Assembly: GCA_021030915.1 (NCBI GenBank)
Contig: JAGEMR010000103.1
Span: 1 to 64,000 of the forward strand
Direction: 5' to 3'
From: Astrothelium macrocarpum
Taxonomy: Eukaryota; Ascomycota; Dothideomycetes; Trypetheliales; Trypetheliaceae
Length of the DNA: 64,000 nt
In this document: positions 46,715 to 59,500 of the stretch, piece by piece
How positions within the stretch are numbered: the first letter of the stretch is position 1
How the letters are laid out: every line of letters starts with the position of its first letter
The notes under the pieces: generated by a model
What the model saw: the letters and a program-made list of their open reading frames with translations, nothing else
What the model was told of the DNA's origin: nothing
The model's database searches: none
Position numbers and translations under genes: made by a program

Positions 46715-48686
46715 GAGTTACACTATCAGGAGACTTTAACAGCGGCAACAGGATTGGCTTGTATTTTGATCAATGCATAACTTTGGAGTAGAAAAGACTT
46801 TGAGGACTAACCATCGAATTTGGCAATTCCAAAGAGGCTTCTTTACCTGATTGTTCTCTGTACCATATTGGTTGTAATAAAGGATATCATGTCCAGTCCA
46901 ACTCCAGCCGCACCTTGTGTTCTCCCCCATCATAGGTGTCTTTCAAAGATTTTCGCAGTATCCCAACCCGTCTCCTCGTATCCAATACACTCGAATCCAA
47001 AGCCTCTTATCACTTTGCTCCTATCTACCCGTACCTGTGCAGTACCAAACCGCTCGAGGCCCCAATTGTTATTCTGCCCTGAATTCTCAATCTCTGTGAT
47101 CATCTCGTCATGTTTCGGCCAATCACTACGCTATCCACCGCTACATACGTGTTCTTAATCCAAAATGCCGGCAACGGCTTACTCTACGCAGTCCTGCAAA
47201 GGCAATATACCGCTGTCTCCGCCTTGTCAGCTTTTTGTACAGCCAAGACTTGCACACGTCCACATCTCGCACATCGGCACCGGCAGATAATTCGTCCAAA
47301 GACGATGGAATTGCTTGGCTGAAACGAATCCGGTAGATTGCCTGCAAAGACTCGTTGAAATCATCTATGAAAGGGGAAGAGACAAGCGGCGGCACATTCA
47401 TCTGCGTTGGATTTATCAATATCATTGTAAATGATATATGACCCTATGCTCCCTCAAAAGGTCTCGCTAATTACGTTCACTGGCAACCTTACTCGCGTGA
47501 TGAATGTGCACCCCTTCAGCAGTGTTGCCATAGGTAGAAACTCGCGTAATACAAGAGTTCCAATCCTTTTCGGTGTAGGCACAAGGATCATCTTTTGGTT
47601 AAACAAATGCAGCAGTAGAGTATGTGAGGAGCACGGAGGCCAGAGATAATAAAAGCTTTGGTCGCACATACCGCAGGGTAGAGTTTAACATGGACTTTGT
47701 ACCAAGCCACGCAGCATGGATGGCGGAATCATGATCAATAAAGTTGTATGGATGATGGGATAAAAACCTCAACACCGCTTACTTCTACTATCCCGCTTCC
47801 ACATAAAAACGTCTTCGAGCCTTTCACTTAACTGGGACGATCCAGTGGTTCCTGAACGGAAAAACTCCAACCAGACGATTATTTTACTACCCAAAAGAGC
47901 ATTATACAAGCCTTCAAGAATTAAGCAGGTTACGTATAACCATTGACTCTGGTGATCATGACAAGTTGATTGTCAAATTGTGTAAGAACATTTGCTGGAA
48001 CATCAAGTCTGAGCACTAAAGTGCAACAAGAGTAGTTGAGCATGTTCTATTTATTTGAGAATACGATACGGCCTATCAGATCAACTACCCCAATAGAGCC
48101 ATACCTGAAGAAGACCTGAATAATAGGTGCTTCAACTGTAACGAGTCAACCCGGTCTCTTCAGAGATGCTAGAGTATCAGCCTATTCTGATGTCAAAGGG
48201 TTCTCGTATAGAAGATGTTCGGATCATCTTGCTTTTTGGCTTCAGTAACAAGATTGCGGTATTTGCTTTTCTCATCACTTTATCAGTCTCTCTGGATTTC
48301 TCTTTTTCCTAGACGAAATGAGTATACTTCTCGAGGAAAGGAAAAAGGAATGGCCCCGGAGGATGTAGGCATAAAAACCTTCAATGCAATGGTGCCAAAA
48401 GTCCACGATCTGATTAGAGTCCGCAAATGAATGCATAAACTACCCGTGCAAAATCTTCTTTCGAAACAATCAAGGGACTTCAGAACTGCAACGGCGTATG
48501 GATTAGATTATCTTTTAGGTCGATGAGTTAGATGTAATAAATCTACAAGATTACCAATATATTTCAGAGATCTACACACGCTGTCGAAGGTTGGACACTC
48601 CTGACGAATTGCAAATTCGCACGTCTACTTGTCAACTCCATCTACCATTCATCCATTGCGAGTGCTACATTTTAAGCCAAAGACAA
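46715..48686. other. Intergenic between convergent CAP and MDH genes
   Basis: Nearly 2 kb with no supported gene or RNA. Only short frames lacking motifs. Confidence 0.5.
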
Positions 48687-49930
48687 TCATGGGTTTTCTT
48701 TTGCAAATTTGACACCCTTTTCAATATTCTTCGCCAGATCCTGCAAGCATACATCCAAGAGCTGTTCCTCATGAGCTGTGATTTTGCCAACTGGATGAAT
48801 CTTCTCAACACCATTCGGACCCAGTTCGACATTGCTGGCAAAGTATTCACATCCACGATCCTTGTAGAGCGGACTGTCAACAAAGGTTGGTTCAACGACA
48901 CCCTTCTGACCTTGAGCGGCCTTGAGTAGACTTTCCGCAAATCGAGCACCAGCCATGGCCATGGACAGCGTGGCAGATCCTGCACCACCCTTGGCCTGGA
49001 CAACTTCATCTCCACCAAACTGTACGCGCCTGATGTAGTCGTCAAGTGTTGATCCTTCAAGTGTATAACCAGACTGAGAAAGAAGAGGAACGATAGTGGC
49101 ACCAGAGTGACCACCGACGACGGTGATGTTTTCATTGGCAGGGTCGGTAGACTTTAATTGGGAAATGAATCGGCTAGCGCGGACGACGTCAAGTGTAGTG
49201 ACACCAAATAGTCTCTTGGGATTGTAGACATTTTTCGACTTGAACACTTCAGCGGTGATGGGAACTGTGGAATTAACGGGGTTTGAGATGACCAAGATGT
49301 TGGCGTTGGGAGCGGAATCAGCTGCTGCTTTGGCGAGGTCGCGGACGATTGAGGCATTGGTGTTGAAGAGATCTAAAGTCCTTCAGCATTGTCAATGATC
49401 AAGTGTGGCATTGCACCTACCATCACGAGTCATGCCGGGTTTTCGTGGAACGCCGGCAGGAATGAGGACGATTTCCGAACCAGTCAGGCACTCCTTTAGA
49501 CCGGACGGGGTGGGGTCATAGCCTTTGACCTGCGATGAATGAGTGGAGAGCAAAAAGCGGCTGATACGAAACAACTCACTGTACTCTTGGTGTTGATATG
49601 ACTGACATCGGCAGCAACACCTGTCGGGTCATAAATTAGAGTCTCGGCTGTGCAGTAATGAGAGGGAATGGTAATTGAAAGCATACCAGGGCCACCCTTG
49701 ATATCGTAGAGGGCAAGATCGCTGACTCTGGGATTGAGTTTGAGAAGCAATGAAAGAGGTTGACCGATCCCTCCTGCAGCACCGAGCACAGCAACCTTGG
49801 AGGCCTAGAAGCTCAAGTTAGAGTCGTCGCGAGTGGTGGGCAGCTCGAAAGCCATCTGGAGAACTACCTGTCTGGCTGAAGCAGAGAAAGCTCTTCTTTG
49901 GACAACGCCGTAGATGTGACGCGACAACAT
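48687..49930 (-). CDS. Malate dehydrogenase, probably mitochondrial
   Basis: NAD-dependent enzyme converting malate and oxaloacetate in the citric acid cycle. Coding exons 49930-49868, 49804-49687, 49620-49580, 49529-49421 and 49372-48687 give 338 residues. The N-terminus MLSRHIYGVVQRRAFSASARQ is basic and Ser-rich with no acidic residues, a good mitochondrial presequence. The NAD-binding GAAGGIGQPLS is at residues 29-39. The substrate loop reads IPAGVPRKPGMTRDDLFN across the exon 4-5 join, followed by ISNPVNSTVPI and the catalytic-His motif VVGGHSGATIVPLLSQ. The C-terminus is LAKNIEKGVKFAKENP. Exon 3 is only 41 nt. All introns are 47-66 nt GT-AG. Confidence 0.95.
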
Positions 49931-51858
49931 CTTTAGGGTCAGATGAAGGAATTGGGTTGGGAAAAGATACAAAGACGGACTGTAATGGGAATTTCAAGGT
50001 TTGAAGAGCTTCTACTGCTCTTAGGCGGGCAGGAAAAGTTGCGGAGTAGAGTTACGATGAGGTACCAGGGTACCAGTAGCAAAGGCCAACATTTTGACCA
50101 CCTCAACCAACTTTACTCATCTTCAATGACAACGCCTGTCGCAAAGTACCATCTTGGAATCTTGTCCCCGCTCCATTTCAGGAAGACTGCCAAAGCTGTC
50201 TACACATTCTAGTCGGGTCAAGAAAAATGACTGTTCCTTTCGACTCTTCGACGATGGTATTTTCCACCGGCATTCAGCCGTGGGTGTCTATGCCTTGGGC
50301 GCTGTCATGATTGAAATCAAGACCAAAACGTGCAAATGTTTGTCCCTCTTATGCTTTCCACACGGCATTTCGAGATGTTCAACTCCGTCACTTTTATATG
50401 TGACATCGTAATTTCCACCAAGAATTCCTACATTGGTGGGATTGCATTGAATTAGGTACGGCCAATCATAAGCATCCAAATTGGGCATGATCCGGCTATA
50501 TGGCCAAAGAACAAAAGAATAATCTGACTGGAATTAAAATTATGAAATCTCGCACCTTCATAGGCTCAGACACAGTATCAAAAACGTAGTTGATCAATAC
50601 ATGCTCGAAAAAGGCCTTGTACATGTTGGGCACCAAATTGGAGAGTTAGGCATCCACCGCTATACCAATCGCAATCGGTCATGTTGCAGATGTGGTCCTT
50701 GTTGAGCTTAGCAAGGCAACTGTGACGAGCCATTCGTCTCAATCCGTATACATAAATTCCTGACCTTATGCATAAAAGTGTGGGCGGGTAAAGGAGGGCC
50801 TGAAGAGTAGGCGTCTTTAATGCTGCCAGACATGTGGCCTGCAATCGTCAAGTCGACCGAGGTAAGAAAAAAAAATAATAACAAATGGGTCATGGACAAA
50901 GGAGTAAATGTCGCACAGTTGTTGGAACAGACGTTAAAAGGAGAATAGCACAATTGACCGCGTGCCTGCAATCTCTGTGTTCTTTTTCTTTTTCTTCTCT
51001 TTTTAAGGCGCTCTGTATTCAATTGCATCAGACTCTCGATTAAGAATTGTTTGCTTAGATAGATCCATCAGAAGGGGGCAACTTCTCCAGTGACCACCCC
51101 AGCTGCATAGCTTTGGACAGCAATGTCGATCCCGATGGCGGTGAAAGGACTTCAGCGTCGTTTCAGAGATGCCAGTAAAAGAGCAAAGGTGAGTTGGACT
51201 GTTCCTACGCGTGGTCTCCGCAGCCGCCCACCAAGCGCCGCCGCTTTGAGTTTGGCGGGGGAACGAATCAACAAGACCAGCTTTGTGGCCTTTCACACCC
51301 ACTCTTTTATTCGTATCAAATCCTGGATCCCATTGATTACGGCAGTTACCAATCTCAGTGCGCAGTGTATTGGATAGGTGCTGCCATTGTGCCATCTTTC
51401 GTCAGGCTCAAGCCAGGTCCAGCCTCCAGACATACTACCTGAACACAAATCCAACTCCGCCTGCTCTCCTTCCTGCGGACGCCCGCAGTCGTAACCACTA
51501 GGATAGCTTTAGAACGTTGAGCACGTTGAGTCTACTGTCAGAGCGACGCTAGAAACAGATTATCCTGGCTTGTGATGGAGACAGCAAGATGAGACCCAAA
51601 ATTCCTGTGAGCGCCATCAACTCCTCCCCCGTTCTTTACATCCGCAGAATAGTTATACTTGCCCGCAGCATGATTACTGACCTCGCATTCGGTGCTTTTA
51701 GACCAATTCAGTGTTCTCCTTGTTCGCCTAAGTCGATCACTTTACAAGACCAACTTCTACACCTGCCTCCGTGCTAGTCACCAGACTAGAGCATCCGGCG
51801 TCACACAATCTACGACGGAAGATCTCGTTACACCTACGACTGCGATAGATACGATACC
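49931..51858. other. Intergenic between divergent MDH and KAP104 genes
   Basis: No convincing gene. A possible tiny two-exon frame starts at ATG 51123 (MSIPMAVKGLQRRFRDASKR) and, over a 35-nt GT-AG stretch, continues at 51223 with PPTKRRRFEFGGGTNQQDQ. The intron would be too short to trust. The last few hundred bases are the KAP104 leader. Confidence 0.4.
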
Positions 51859-54851
51859 ATGGAGTGGCAACCTCAGCAAGGTCCTTTGGGCCAGCTTACA
51901 CAATGTCTAAAAGATTCGCTCAGCGGTCATGACATCAGCGCTCAGAAGAATGCGGAAGAGGTCAGTCTCCTCTCTTGACAAAATCTCAACAGACCAGTCG
52001 CAACGTCAATCTTTGAAAGTATGGCTAATCATCTGGCCTGTGAAGATGCTAAAGCAAGCCAAAACATCCCCCGATATTAACAATTACCTGACCTTCCTCT
52101 TCACATGTCGAGACCCGCCTACAGGACTTCCGATGGATGCCAATGCATACCATGCAGCAAGAAGTGGAGCAGCCATCATGCTAAAAAATAATGTCAAAAC
52201 GTCATACAAAACCATACCAGATCAGAGCAAATTATATATACGGTCCAGGATCCTGCTTGGCCTCCAGGATCCAAATTCACAGATACGGAACTATGCAGGT
52301 AACGTGATAACTGAGGTTGTACGGCATGGCGGGATCATGGGTTGGCCACATATTCTTTCCGAGCTCTCCTCATTGATTGGCAACGAAAGCGCGGCTGTTT
52401 CGCCAGAGACCCAAGAGGGCGCATCTGGTGCACTGCTCAAAATCTGCGAAGACAACAGACGCGCCTTGGACAAAGCATATGCTGGCCAGCGGCCTCTCGA
52501 CTTTATTATTCCCAAATTATTGGAATTCATGACGAGCCTCCTTGCCAAAGTTCGAGCCAACTCTCTTGCCAGCATCAACATCTTTATACCCGAGAAATCT
52601 GCTGCATTACTCTCGAACCTTGACCAACTACTTCAACGCCTGTTTCAATTGGCGAGCGATCCCAGTGACGAAGTCCGAAAACATGTTTGCAGGTCCTTTA
52701 TCCATATTGCAGACATTGCTCCCGAGAAGATTGCACCTCACATGAATGGACTGGTCGATTATGTGATTGCTCAACAACGATCCGGTGATGATCCTGAGCT
52801 TGCACTTGATGCTGCGGAATTTTGGCTTTGTATCGGCGAAGACAAAAAACTGCGAGATGGCTTGAAGCCATACTTGTCCAAAGTTGTACCTGTGCTGTTA
52901 GAAAGCATGATTTATTGCGAAGAAGATGTATTCCGCTTGGAAGGAGAGGCGGAGGATGCCGAAGAGGAGGACCGCGAGCAGGATATCAAGCCTCACTTTG
53001 CTCCGTCAAAAGGTGCACGCGTGCCAGGGGGTTCCAATGGCGAGAGTTCAGGGCCAGCCATCAACGGTGAAGCCAAGGCAGCAACATTCGGTTATGCTTT
53101 CGATGAGGAAGACGATGTTGAAGAAGGCGAGTTGGCAGACGATGACGACGAAGAGGGAGGAGATCCAGAAGAGCAGTGGAATCTACGCAAATGCTCTGCG
53201 GCTGCGTTGGATGTCCTAGCCTCTGTGTTCCACGAGCCGGTATTTGAGGTCACTCTGCCGTATCTCAAAGAAAATCTCAACCATTCTGAATGGCCCAACC
53301 GGGAAGCTGCAGTGCTCGCACTCGGTGCGATTGCCGATGGCTGCATGGAAGTCGTCTTTCCTCACCTACCTGATCTTACTCATTTCCTCATTTCGCTCCT
53401 CAACGATAAGCAACCAGTGGTAAGACAAATCACCTGCTGGTCATTGGGGCGATATTCGCAATGGGCCTCACGACTGGACAAGGCTGGCCGCCAGCAATAC
53501 TTTGAGCCCATTATGGACGGCATATTGAAGCGCATGCTCGACGAGAACAAGCGAGTACAAGAAGCTGCTGCGTCAGCATTTGCCAGCCTAGAGGAAAAAG
53601 CGCAACAACAGCTTGTGGAATATTGCGACGTCATTGTGCAGCAATTCGTTCAGTGTTTTGGCAAATACAAGGACAGGAACATGTTTATACTTTACGACTG
53701 TGTTCAGACGCTCGCCGAGCACGTGGGACCTACGTTGGCAAAACCTGAGCTCGTCAACATGCTCATGCCGGCGCTCATCGGAAGATGGCAGAAAGTGTCT
53801 GATCAATCAAGAGAGATGTTCCCACTACTGGAATGCCTCTCGTACATAGCTACAGCACTCGGAGACCACTTTGCACCCTTTGCCAAACCCATCTTCACTC
53901 GCTGCATCAGCATCATTACCCAAAACCTCCAAGACAGTGAGATGGCAACGCGTCATCCCGGCATGGATGAGCCAGACAAGGACTTCTTGGTCACGTCGTT
54001 AGACCTCTTATCTGCCATCATTCAAGCTCTCGAGGAAAGGAAATCGGCCGAACTCGTGGCTTCGTCTCAGCCAAACATGTTCGAGCTTTTGATATTCTGC
54101 ATGGAAGATTCCAACAATGATGTACGGCAGTCAGCATACGCGCTCCTCGGTGACTGTGCAATTTACGTCTTCTCGCAGCTTCAGCCTGGGCTCAGCAACA
54201 TTCTCGAGACTCTTGTTTCCCAATTAGATCTGCAGCACGTACAAGATGATGCAGAAGAAACGGGCTACTCAGTCATTAACAATGCCTGTTGGTCATGCGG
54301 AGAGATTGCGATGCGCCAGCGTGTCGAAATGGCGCCATTTGTGGATGCATTACTCCAAAAGCTTGTAGTCATCCTTTTCAACGATCGAATTCCAGAATCT
54401 CTGAATGAGAACGCAGCATTGGCACTGGGTCGTCTTGGTATCGGCTGTGCACCTCAGTTGGCGCCACATCTCGCGACGTTTGCACCACCGTTCCTCAAAT
54501 CAATGAGAAAGATTGACTGGACGGACGAAAAGGGCCATGCGCTCAAGGGGTTCGTGGAGATTGTTCTAAACAACCCCCAAGCCATGGAGTCTTGCTTACT
54601 CGAATTTTTCAATGAGCTGGCGAGTGCTCCGAGACTCTTCCTTGGTAGTATGGGTTCACAAGACGGAGGATTCTTAGAGACTTTCCGCAAGGTACGATAA
54701 ATTGTCAAAATGTTCAAGAAGAGAAAGGAGGCTAATGCATAGGCACAAGGTCTTGATACAATACCAAAATCTTATACCCGACTTCAACGCGTTCGTCGAT
54801 AGATTGCCACCAGACAAAGCGGCGTACCTTCACGCCACATATGGAGTCTGA
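51859..54851 (+). CDS. KAP104: Transportin / importin beta-2 (Kap104)
   Basis: Nuclear import receptor that carries PY-NLS cargoes such as mRNA-binding proteins through the nuclear pore. Exons 51859-51960, 52046-54691 and 54750-54851 give 949 residues, usual for the family. The first exon encodes MEWQPQQGPLGQLTQCLKDS and joins as NAEE|MLKQAKTSPDINNYL. HEAT repeats run throughout. The long acidic H8 loop is at about residues 385-410 (DEEDDVEEGELADDDDEEGG). It is followed by EEQWNLRKCSAAALDVLAS and LALGAIADGCM, hallmark transportin segments. The C-terminal exon (VLIQYQNLIPDFNAF) requires acceptor ACAAG at 54749, not the nearer TAG at 54742, which would shift the frame. Confidence 0.94.
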
Positions 54852-55486
54852 TCTAACACTGTATCTTCTTTCGATTCAATGGCGAGTGATGAATATTTTG
54901 CTATATTTCTAAGCTAATAGATGTCAAACTGCTCGAGCGTTCTGTTGATTCGTAGATAGCGCATTAGTATAGCATAGCATAGCATACCTCTCGTGTCGCT
55001 TCACCGTGGCTATTGCATGGGACAACAGACCACGCGCACCTCTTTTCTTTTTCTTAATGGACTTCTAGTGGTCCCCAACATTGCAGGCGTCAAAGTTTGC
55101 TGGTGGTGAGGCGAGGCTTTCGTGGTCCTGTCCCGAGCGTTTCGTCAATGTGGTCCAATCAATCTCATGATGTTTGCCAAAATGGGGTGTGATGCTGACG
55201 AAGGGCGTTCAATTCTGCGTACAAAGTTTCGCGCGTAAGAGGTGGAAAGATGGTATGGATGACGGGTTTTGGGTACTGACATTGACGATGAGATGAAACA
55301 ATGGTACGGGGGAGGCTAGATATGAATGGCTATCGTATGCAAGAATGCATAGCAAGAGTCTTCAAATTGATCAAAATTAGTCTCGCTCTCGATTGCGAGC
55401 TCCATCATAGAACCATGACTTTCTTCCCTAGTGACGCCACGCTGAACGACGAAAATACTTATCAAAATTCACTTTGCGACTTTGCA
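54852..55486. other. Intergenic between convergent KAP104 and BSP genes
   Basis: 3' flanks of both genes. A short GCATA repeat (about four units) occurs at about 54968-54988. No gene seen. Confidence 0.5.
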
Positions 55487-56323
55487 CTATCCTTCATCGC
55501 CCTTCAGATGTGACGTAGACGCGCTGATGGTCAAATCTTTCTCGCTTTCATGACCATTCTCTTCCAAATTCGGCCCTTTCTCCGCATCCTCCATCGTAAC
55601 CATGACCGGCTCGTCTTCGTTTTCTTTGTCGGTCTCTTTCTCATGCTTCAGATGGGTCCGATAGTCATCCCACAGCGAGGAGACTTCCTTTCCAAATAGA
55701 CCCTTCCAAAAGGATTTCTCATCATACCGCTTTCCCTTCAAGGTAGCATTGATCCTCGGTACTGTGCCTGAACCAAACCTTTGCTCAAGATAGTCTAGGA
55801 AATAGGCAGTGTGCTGATAGCCAGCGTCCCATGCTCCGTCTGCTTCTTGCTTCCAATGTGGAGGCGACAAGCCACAACGCAGACGAACCCAATCGGCGAC
55901 TCCCTCGATCAAACCAGAAGGGGCAGTACCCAAGGCAGCCCACTGCCAGCAGTGCACCATTTCATGTGTGACCACGCCCAGAATTTCTTCCTTGACCCTC
56001 TGTTGGGCAACATGGGCGATGTAATCGGTCGAAAAAGTTATTCGTTTATGCTCATCATCATAGTCCAGACTGGTAGTATTGGCAACACCTCCTTCTGGTT
56101 TGAGGATCAAGGTGATAGAGCGTACAGAAGGGACAGTAGCAGCAGAAGAAGAAGGAGGATATAGAGTTGTGATGACGTTCTTCACAGCATTGGATAGTAG
56201 AACTGTCAAATCTGCATTAGAAAGAAAAACAATGGCGCCCGGATGGGCAAGATCAGTAAACTCCAATCGAAATAGGGGATTGGCAGGTTGATGGGGGAAT
56301 GGCTTGGGCGGGACAGGAGACAT
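55487..56323 (-). CDS. Basic secretory protein (BSP/PF04450) family putative zinc metalloprotein
   Basis: Single exon, 278 residues from ATG 56323 (MSPVPPKPFPHQPANPLFRL). An upstream in-frame open stretch lacks an ATG. The family has a zinc-peptidase-like fold. HEMVHCWQW at about residue 125 supplies the HExxH motif, and GLIEGVADWVRLR, also conserved in the family, lies downstream. WDAGYQHTAYFLDYLEQRFG is another family hallmark. Plant members are secreted and pathogenesis-related, but this protein has no signal peptide and so is probably intracellular. The last 60 residues (HEKETDKENEDEPVMVTMED ...) are acidic and disordered. Proteolytic activity has not been established for the fungal forms. 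It is transcribed divergently from STU1. Confidence 0.85.
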   Translation of the reverse strand: MSPVPPKPFPHQPANPLFRLEFTDLAHPGAIVFLSNADLTVLLSNAVKNVITTLYPPSSSAATVPSVRSITLILKPEGGVANTTSLDYDDEHKRITFSTDYIAHVAQQRVKEEILGVVTHEMVHCWQWAALGTAPSGLIEGVADWVRLRCGLSPPHWKQEADGAWDAGYQHTAYFLDYLEQRFGSGTVPRINATLKGKRYDEKSFWKGLFGKEVSSLWDDYRTHLKHEKETDKENEDEPVMVTMEDAEKGPNLEENGHESEKDLTISASTSHLKGDEG

Positions 56324-56503
56324 GTTGGAGCACTCTGGTAGTCGTGGTAGTCTCGTGGCAGTCAAGGTGGATGATTGTTATGCTGCTGTAGCTTAGTGGC
56401 GGCTGTTGCTCGGACGCGTCTGTTCGCTTTGTTGTTCACCTCCGTACACATGCACACACCTACCCCTCCACCCTCCCCTCGCCCATTCTCCACCGTCCCA
56501 GCC
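56324..56503. promoter_or_regulatory. Compact divergent promoter shared by BSP and STU1 genes
   Basis: Only 180 bases separate the two start codons. The STU1 side is rich in CCCTCC/CACC pyrimidine tracts (56457-56500) just before the ATG. No TATA box is evident. Confidence 0.5.
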
Positions 56504-59500
56504 ATGGACAGAGAGGCTCAGGACCTGCTTGCCATTCTCCGTCGCTCTTCTGTCGCCGTCGATGCAAAGCTGAATGCTTTTAACAACCTCAAGTCCAGCA
56601 TCAAGCATTCGCGCGTGCCCGACGCTGCCCAGGCCCCCATCTTCGAGTGTATTAGGATCGCCATTACACAGCAAACTTCTTCCAATCTCGCCTCGTCTGG
56701 CTTTTCCACCCTCCAGCACATCCTAAAGCGTCTTCGCCTCCAGAACCAAGCCAACGTCATCGCCAAACAATCATCAAAGCTATGTCCTCTCCTGCTTGAC
56801 CGACTTGGTGACGCTCGGGAAAGCCATCGGATAGCAGCATCACAAGGCTTGACCGAACTATGGCAATACACCGCCGAAGAAGTCGAAAAGACCATTCGAG
56901 ATGGCGCCATTGCCGGGACAAATGTGCGTGCCAAGGAAACTGGCATGCAGTGGGTGAGCAAGGTGAGCATCGCGGCCCAGCATTGCACCTTCCTACCCTA
57001 GCTCACCACTTTCACAGACGAGCAGTGACCATGCCCTTCAATTCAAGTCCTTTGTTCCGTATCTTGTCGCCAATCTCGAGGAGCACGATGGCGGCGTCCG
57101 CGAGGTTGCCAAGCAAGTCGTCGTCGAGCTCTTCCGCAATGCGCCTGAACATGCCAAAACCGACCTCCGGAAACAGCTCAAGGCCAACAGCGTGCGAAAG
57201 TCCATTACCGATCAGATCTTGGCTCAGATAGGCGTTGCTCCTCCACCTCCAGACGTAGATCTCAAGGCTTCAACTCAATCACTTTCCCAACTCGAACATC
57301 TTAACCCTCCAAACGGCGTGGCGGACAACATCATGGCTGATCTTGTCGCACCTCCTTCACAGGAAGAGGCTACCCTCGAGCCCATTTACGTGCATTCACA
57401 GCGGGAACTTGACGAGCATTTTCGTAGCATGGCACCCTACTTTGAAGGCAAGGAAACGGAACAGAATTGGATGCATAGAGACAAGGGTATCCTCAAGGTG
57501 AGGCGACTCATCAAGGGTAATTCTCCTGCCGAGTTTCACAATGCTCTCATGGCAAACATCAAGTCCCTGTTGGAGGGAATATTGAAGGTGGCCAATTCAC
57601 TACGAACCACCACGTCAACCAATGGCTGCCAGCTGGTACAAGAGCTCGCTCAAACTCTCACATCAGCACTTGATCCAATAGTCGAAATCTTACTCCAAAA
57701 CTTCATCAAGATGACTGCAAACACAAAGCACATCACAGCTGATAATGGTAATACTGTTGCCGATGCCCTCTTCTCTCATGTCACATACAACAAGCGGCTT
57801 TTGGAGCATGTCTGGTTTGCTTGTCAAGACAAAAACACGGGCACTCGAACATGCGCCCCTGCATGGCTGAAAACAGTGTTGAAGAGACAACAACATAACA
57901 AGGCCCATTTTGAAAATTCCGGTGGTCTGGATCTTGCCGAAAAGTGCATCAAGAAGGGACTAGCAGACGCCAATCCCCGCGTGCGGGAAGGCATGAGGGG
58001 AACGTACTGGATGTTTACCAAGGTCTGGCCTGAGAGGGGAGAAATGTAAGTGACCGTCAAATACAAGCTCATACCGGAATGCTAATCGCATTAGCATCAT
58101 GTCTACCCTAGACTCCAAGTCTCAACAGCTTCTTGAACGAGATTCCAATAACCCAAATGCGTCTTCCTTATCATCATCTATTTCCAGCAACCAAGCGCCC
58201 AGGCCGGATCTACGGTCATCGCAAACTGCCAGCAGATCGAATTTGAGAGAGATGATGGCAGCACAAAAAAAGCAAATGGCAGCCAAACGAGCTCCTGACC
58301 GGCCAAACTCTGCAATGTCCACATTCTCACCAGTCAAGTCAGTCTCTTCCAACTACGCCCGTGTTCCCTCAAATACTTCGTCCAAGAGTACCACCCGTCC
58401 ACCAACTGCAGCAGGAGTCAGTCGAAAGGAAGGGATTACGTCCTCGTCGTCGTCTTCGTCCGTTCCGACAACAGGATCACTCATGTCGGGTCCCGTACGC
58501 CGCCCTCGACGCCCAGAGATAACTCGGCCTAAAACGGCAGATCCGTATGCTCGACGCAACGGAATGCGACCGGAGACGCCAATAGGCCCCAGTCCAGCAG
58601 AAAGCCCAAGCAAAGCTTCCAAGAAATCGAGCGTGTCTAGTCCTGTCATGAAGCGGCCTATGTCAAACGGAAGCCCGAAAGCCAGCCCACGTCCTAGTCC
58701 ATCCAAAAGCAGATCAAAGATGGATCTTGTTGCAGATGGATCCAGTCCGGCGGATCACGATAATCTCACCATGGTCATGCCTGCCAGAAGCGTGCGACAG
58801 GATGATTCACGTGAGCAATTGATGCATACTAGACCTGGTCCAAGCAAGACAATCTCTCCTGACCGCTGGAATAGGCCCTACAGTGAAGAGGATGGTTTCA
58901 CAATGGTCATCCCCACTATGAAAAATTCCGAATCTCAATCTCGCTCACAAATTCCATCTCCAGAACGAGCGCGACGGAGTCCAGAGCGGGCCTTGGCTGA
59001 TTGTATAACGTCGAATTCTCCACGAGACTCTCCTGGGCGCATTTATCGACCATCTGAGGAAACGTCTCATTCACCAGTACATCGTGGTAGCCCTGTGCGT
59101 CAAGTAGAACAAGTACGAGTTTTTGAAGACGAGCCTGCAACCAAGCCAATCGCAGCTGCTGCCAAATCCAATCCGTCCTCTCCAGAAAAGACTCCTCTGG
59201 AAGAACTCCCTATCAACGACCAAGGATGCGGCCGAAGCCCGACTCCAGAACCCGCCAGCAAGACCAACAGTCCAAATACATCGGATAGGAATGGAAATGG
59301 CTTTATAGCCCAAACTTCACAAGATCGTGCAGAAACACTCCGGGCCAGACGTTTGCTAGTAAGTGGTATCGAGCGGATCAAAGCTCACACACTAGACGCA
59401 CATGGTTTTAGAAGGCTGCAAGAGCTAGTCAAAAGTCCAAATACAGACATCTGGATACCTTTTGCAGCTCCCGTGGAAAATGAATTTCCTGCGACAATGG

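Noticed and set aside
51123..51440. Possible two-exon small gene (MSIPMAVKGL ... PPTKRRRFEFGGG)
   Set aside because: It would need a 35-nt intron, shorter than the other introns I accepted here, and shows no known motif.
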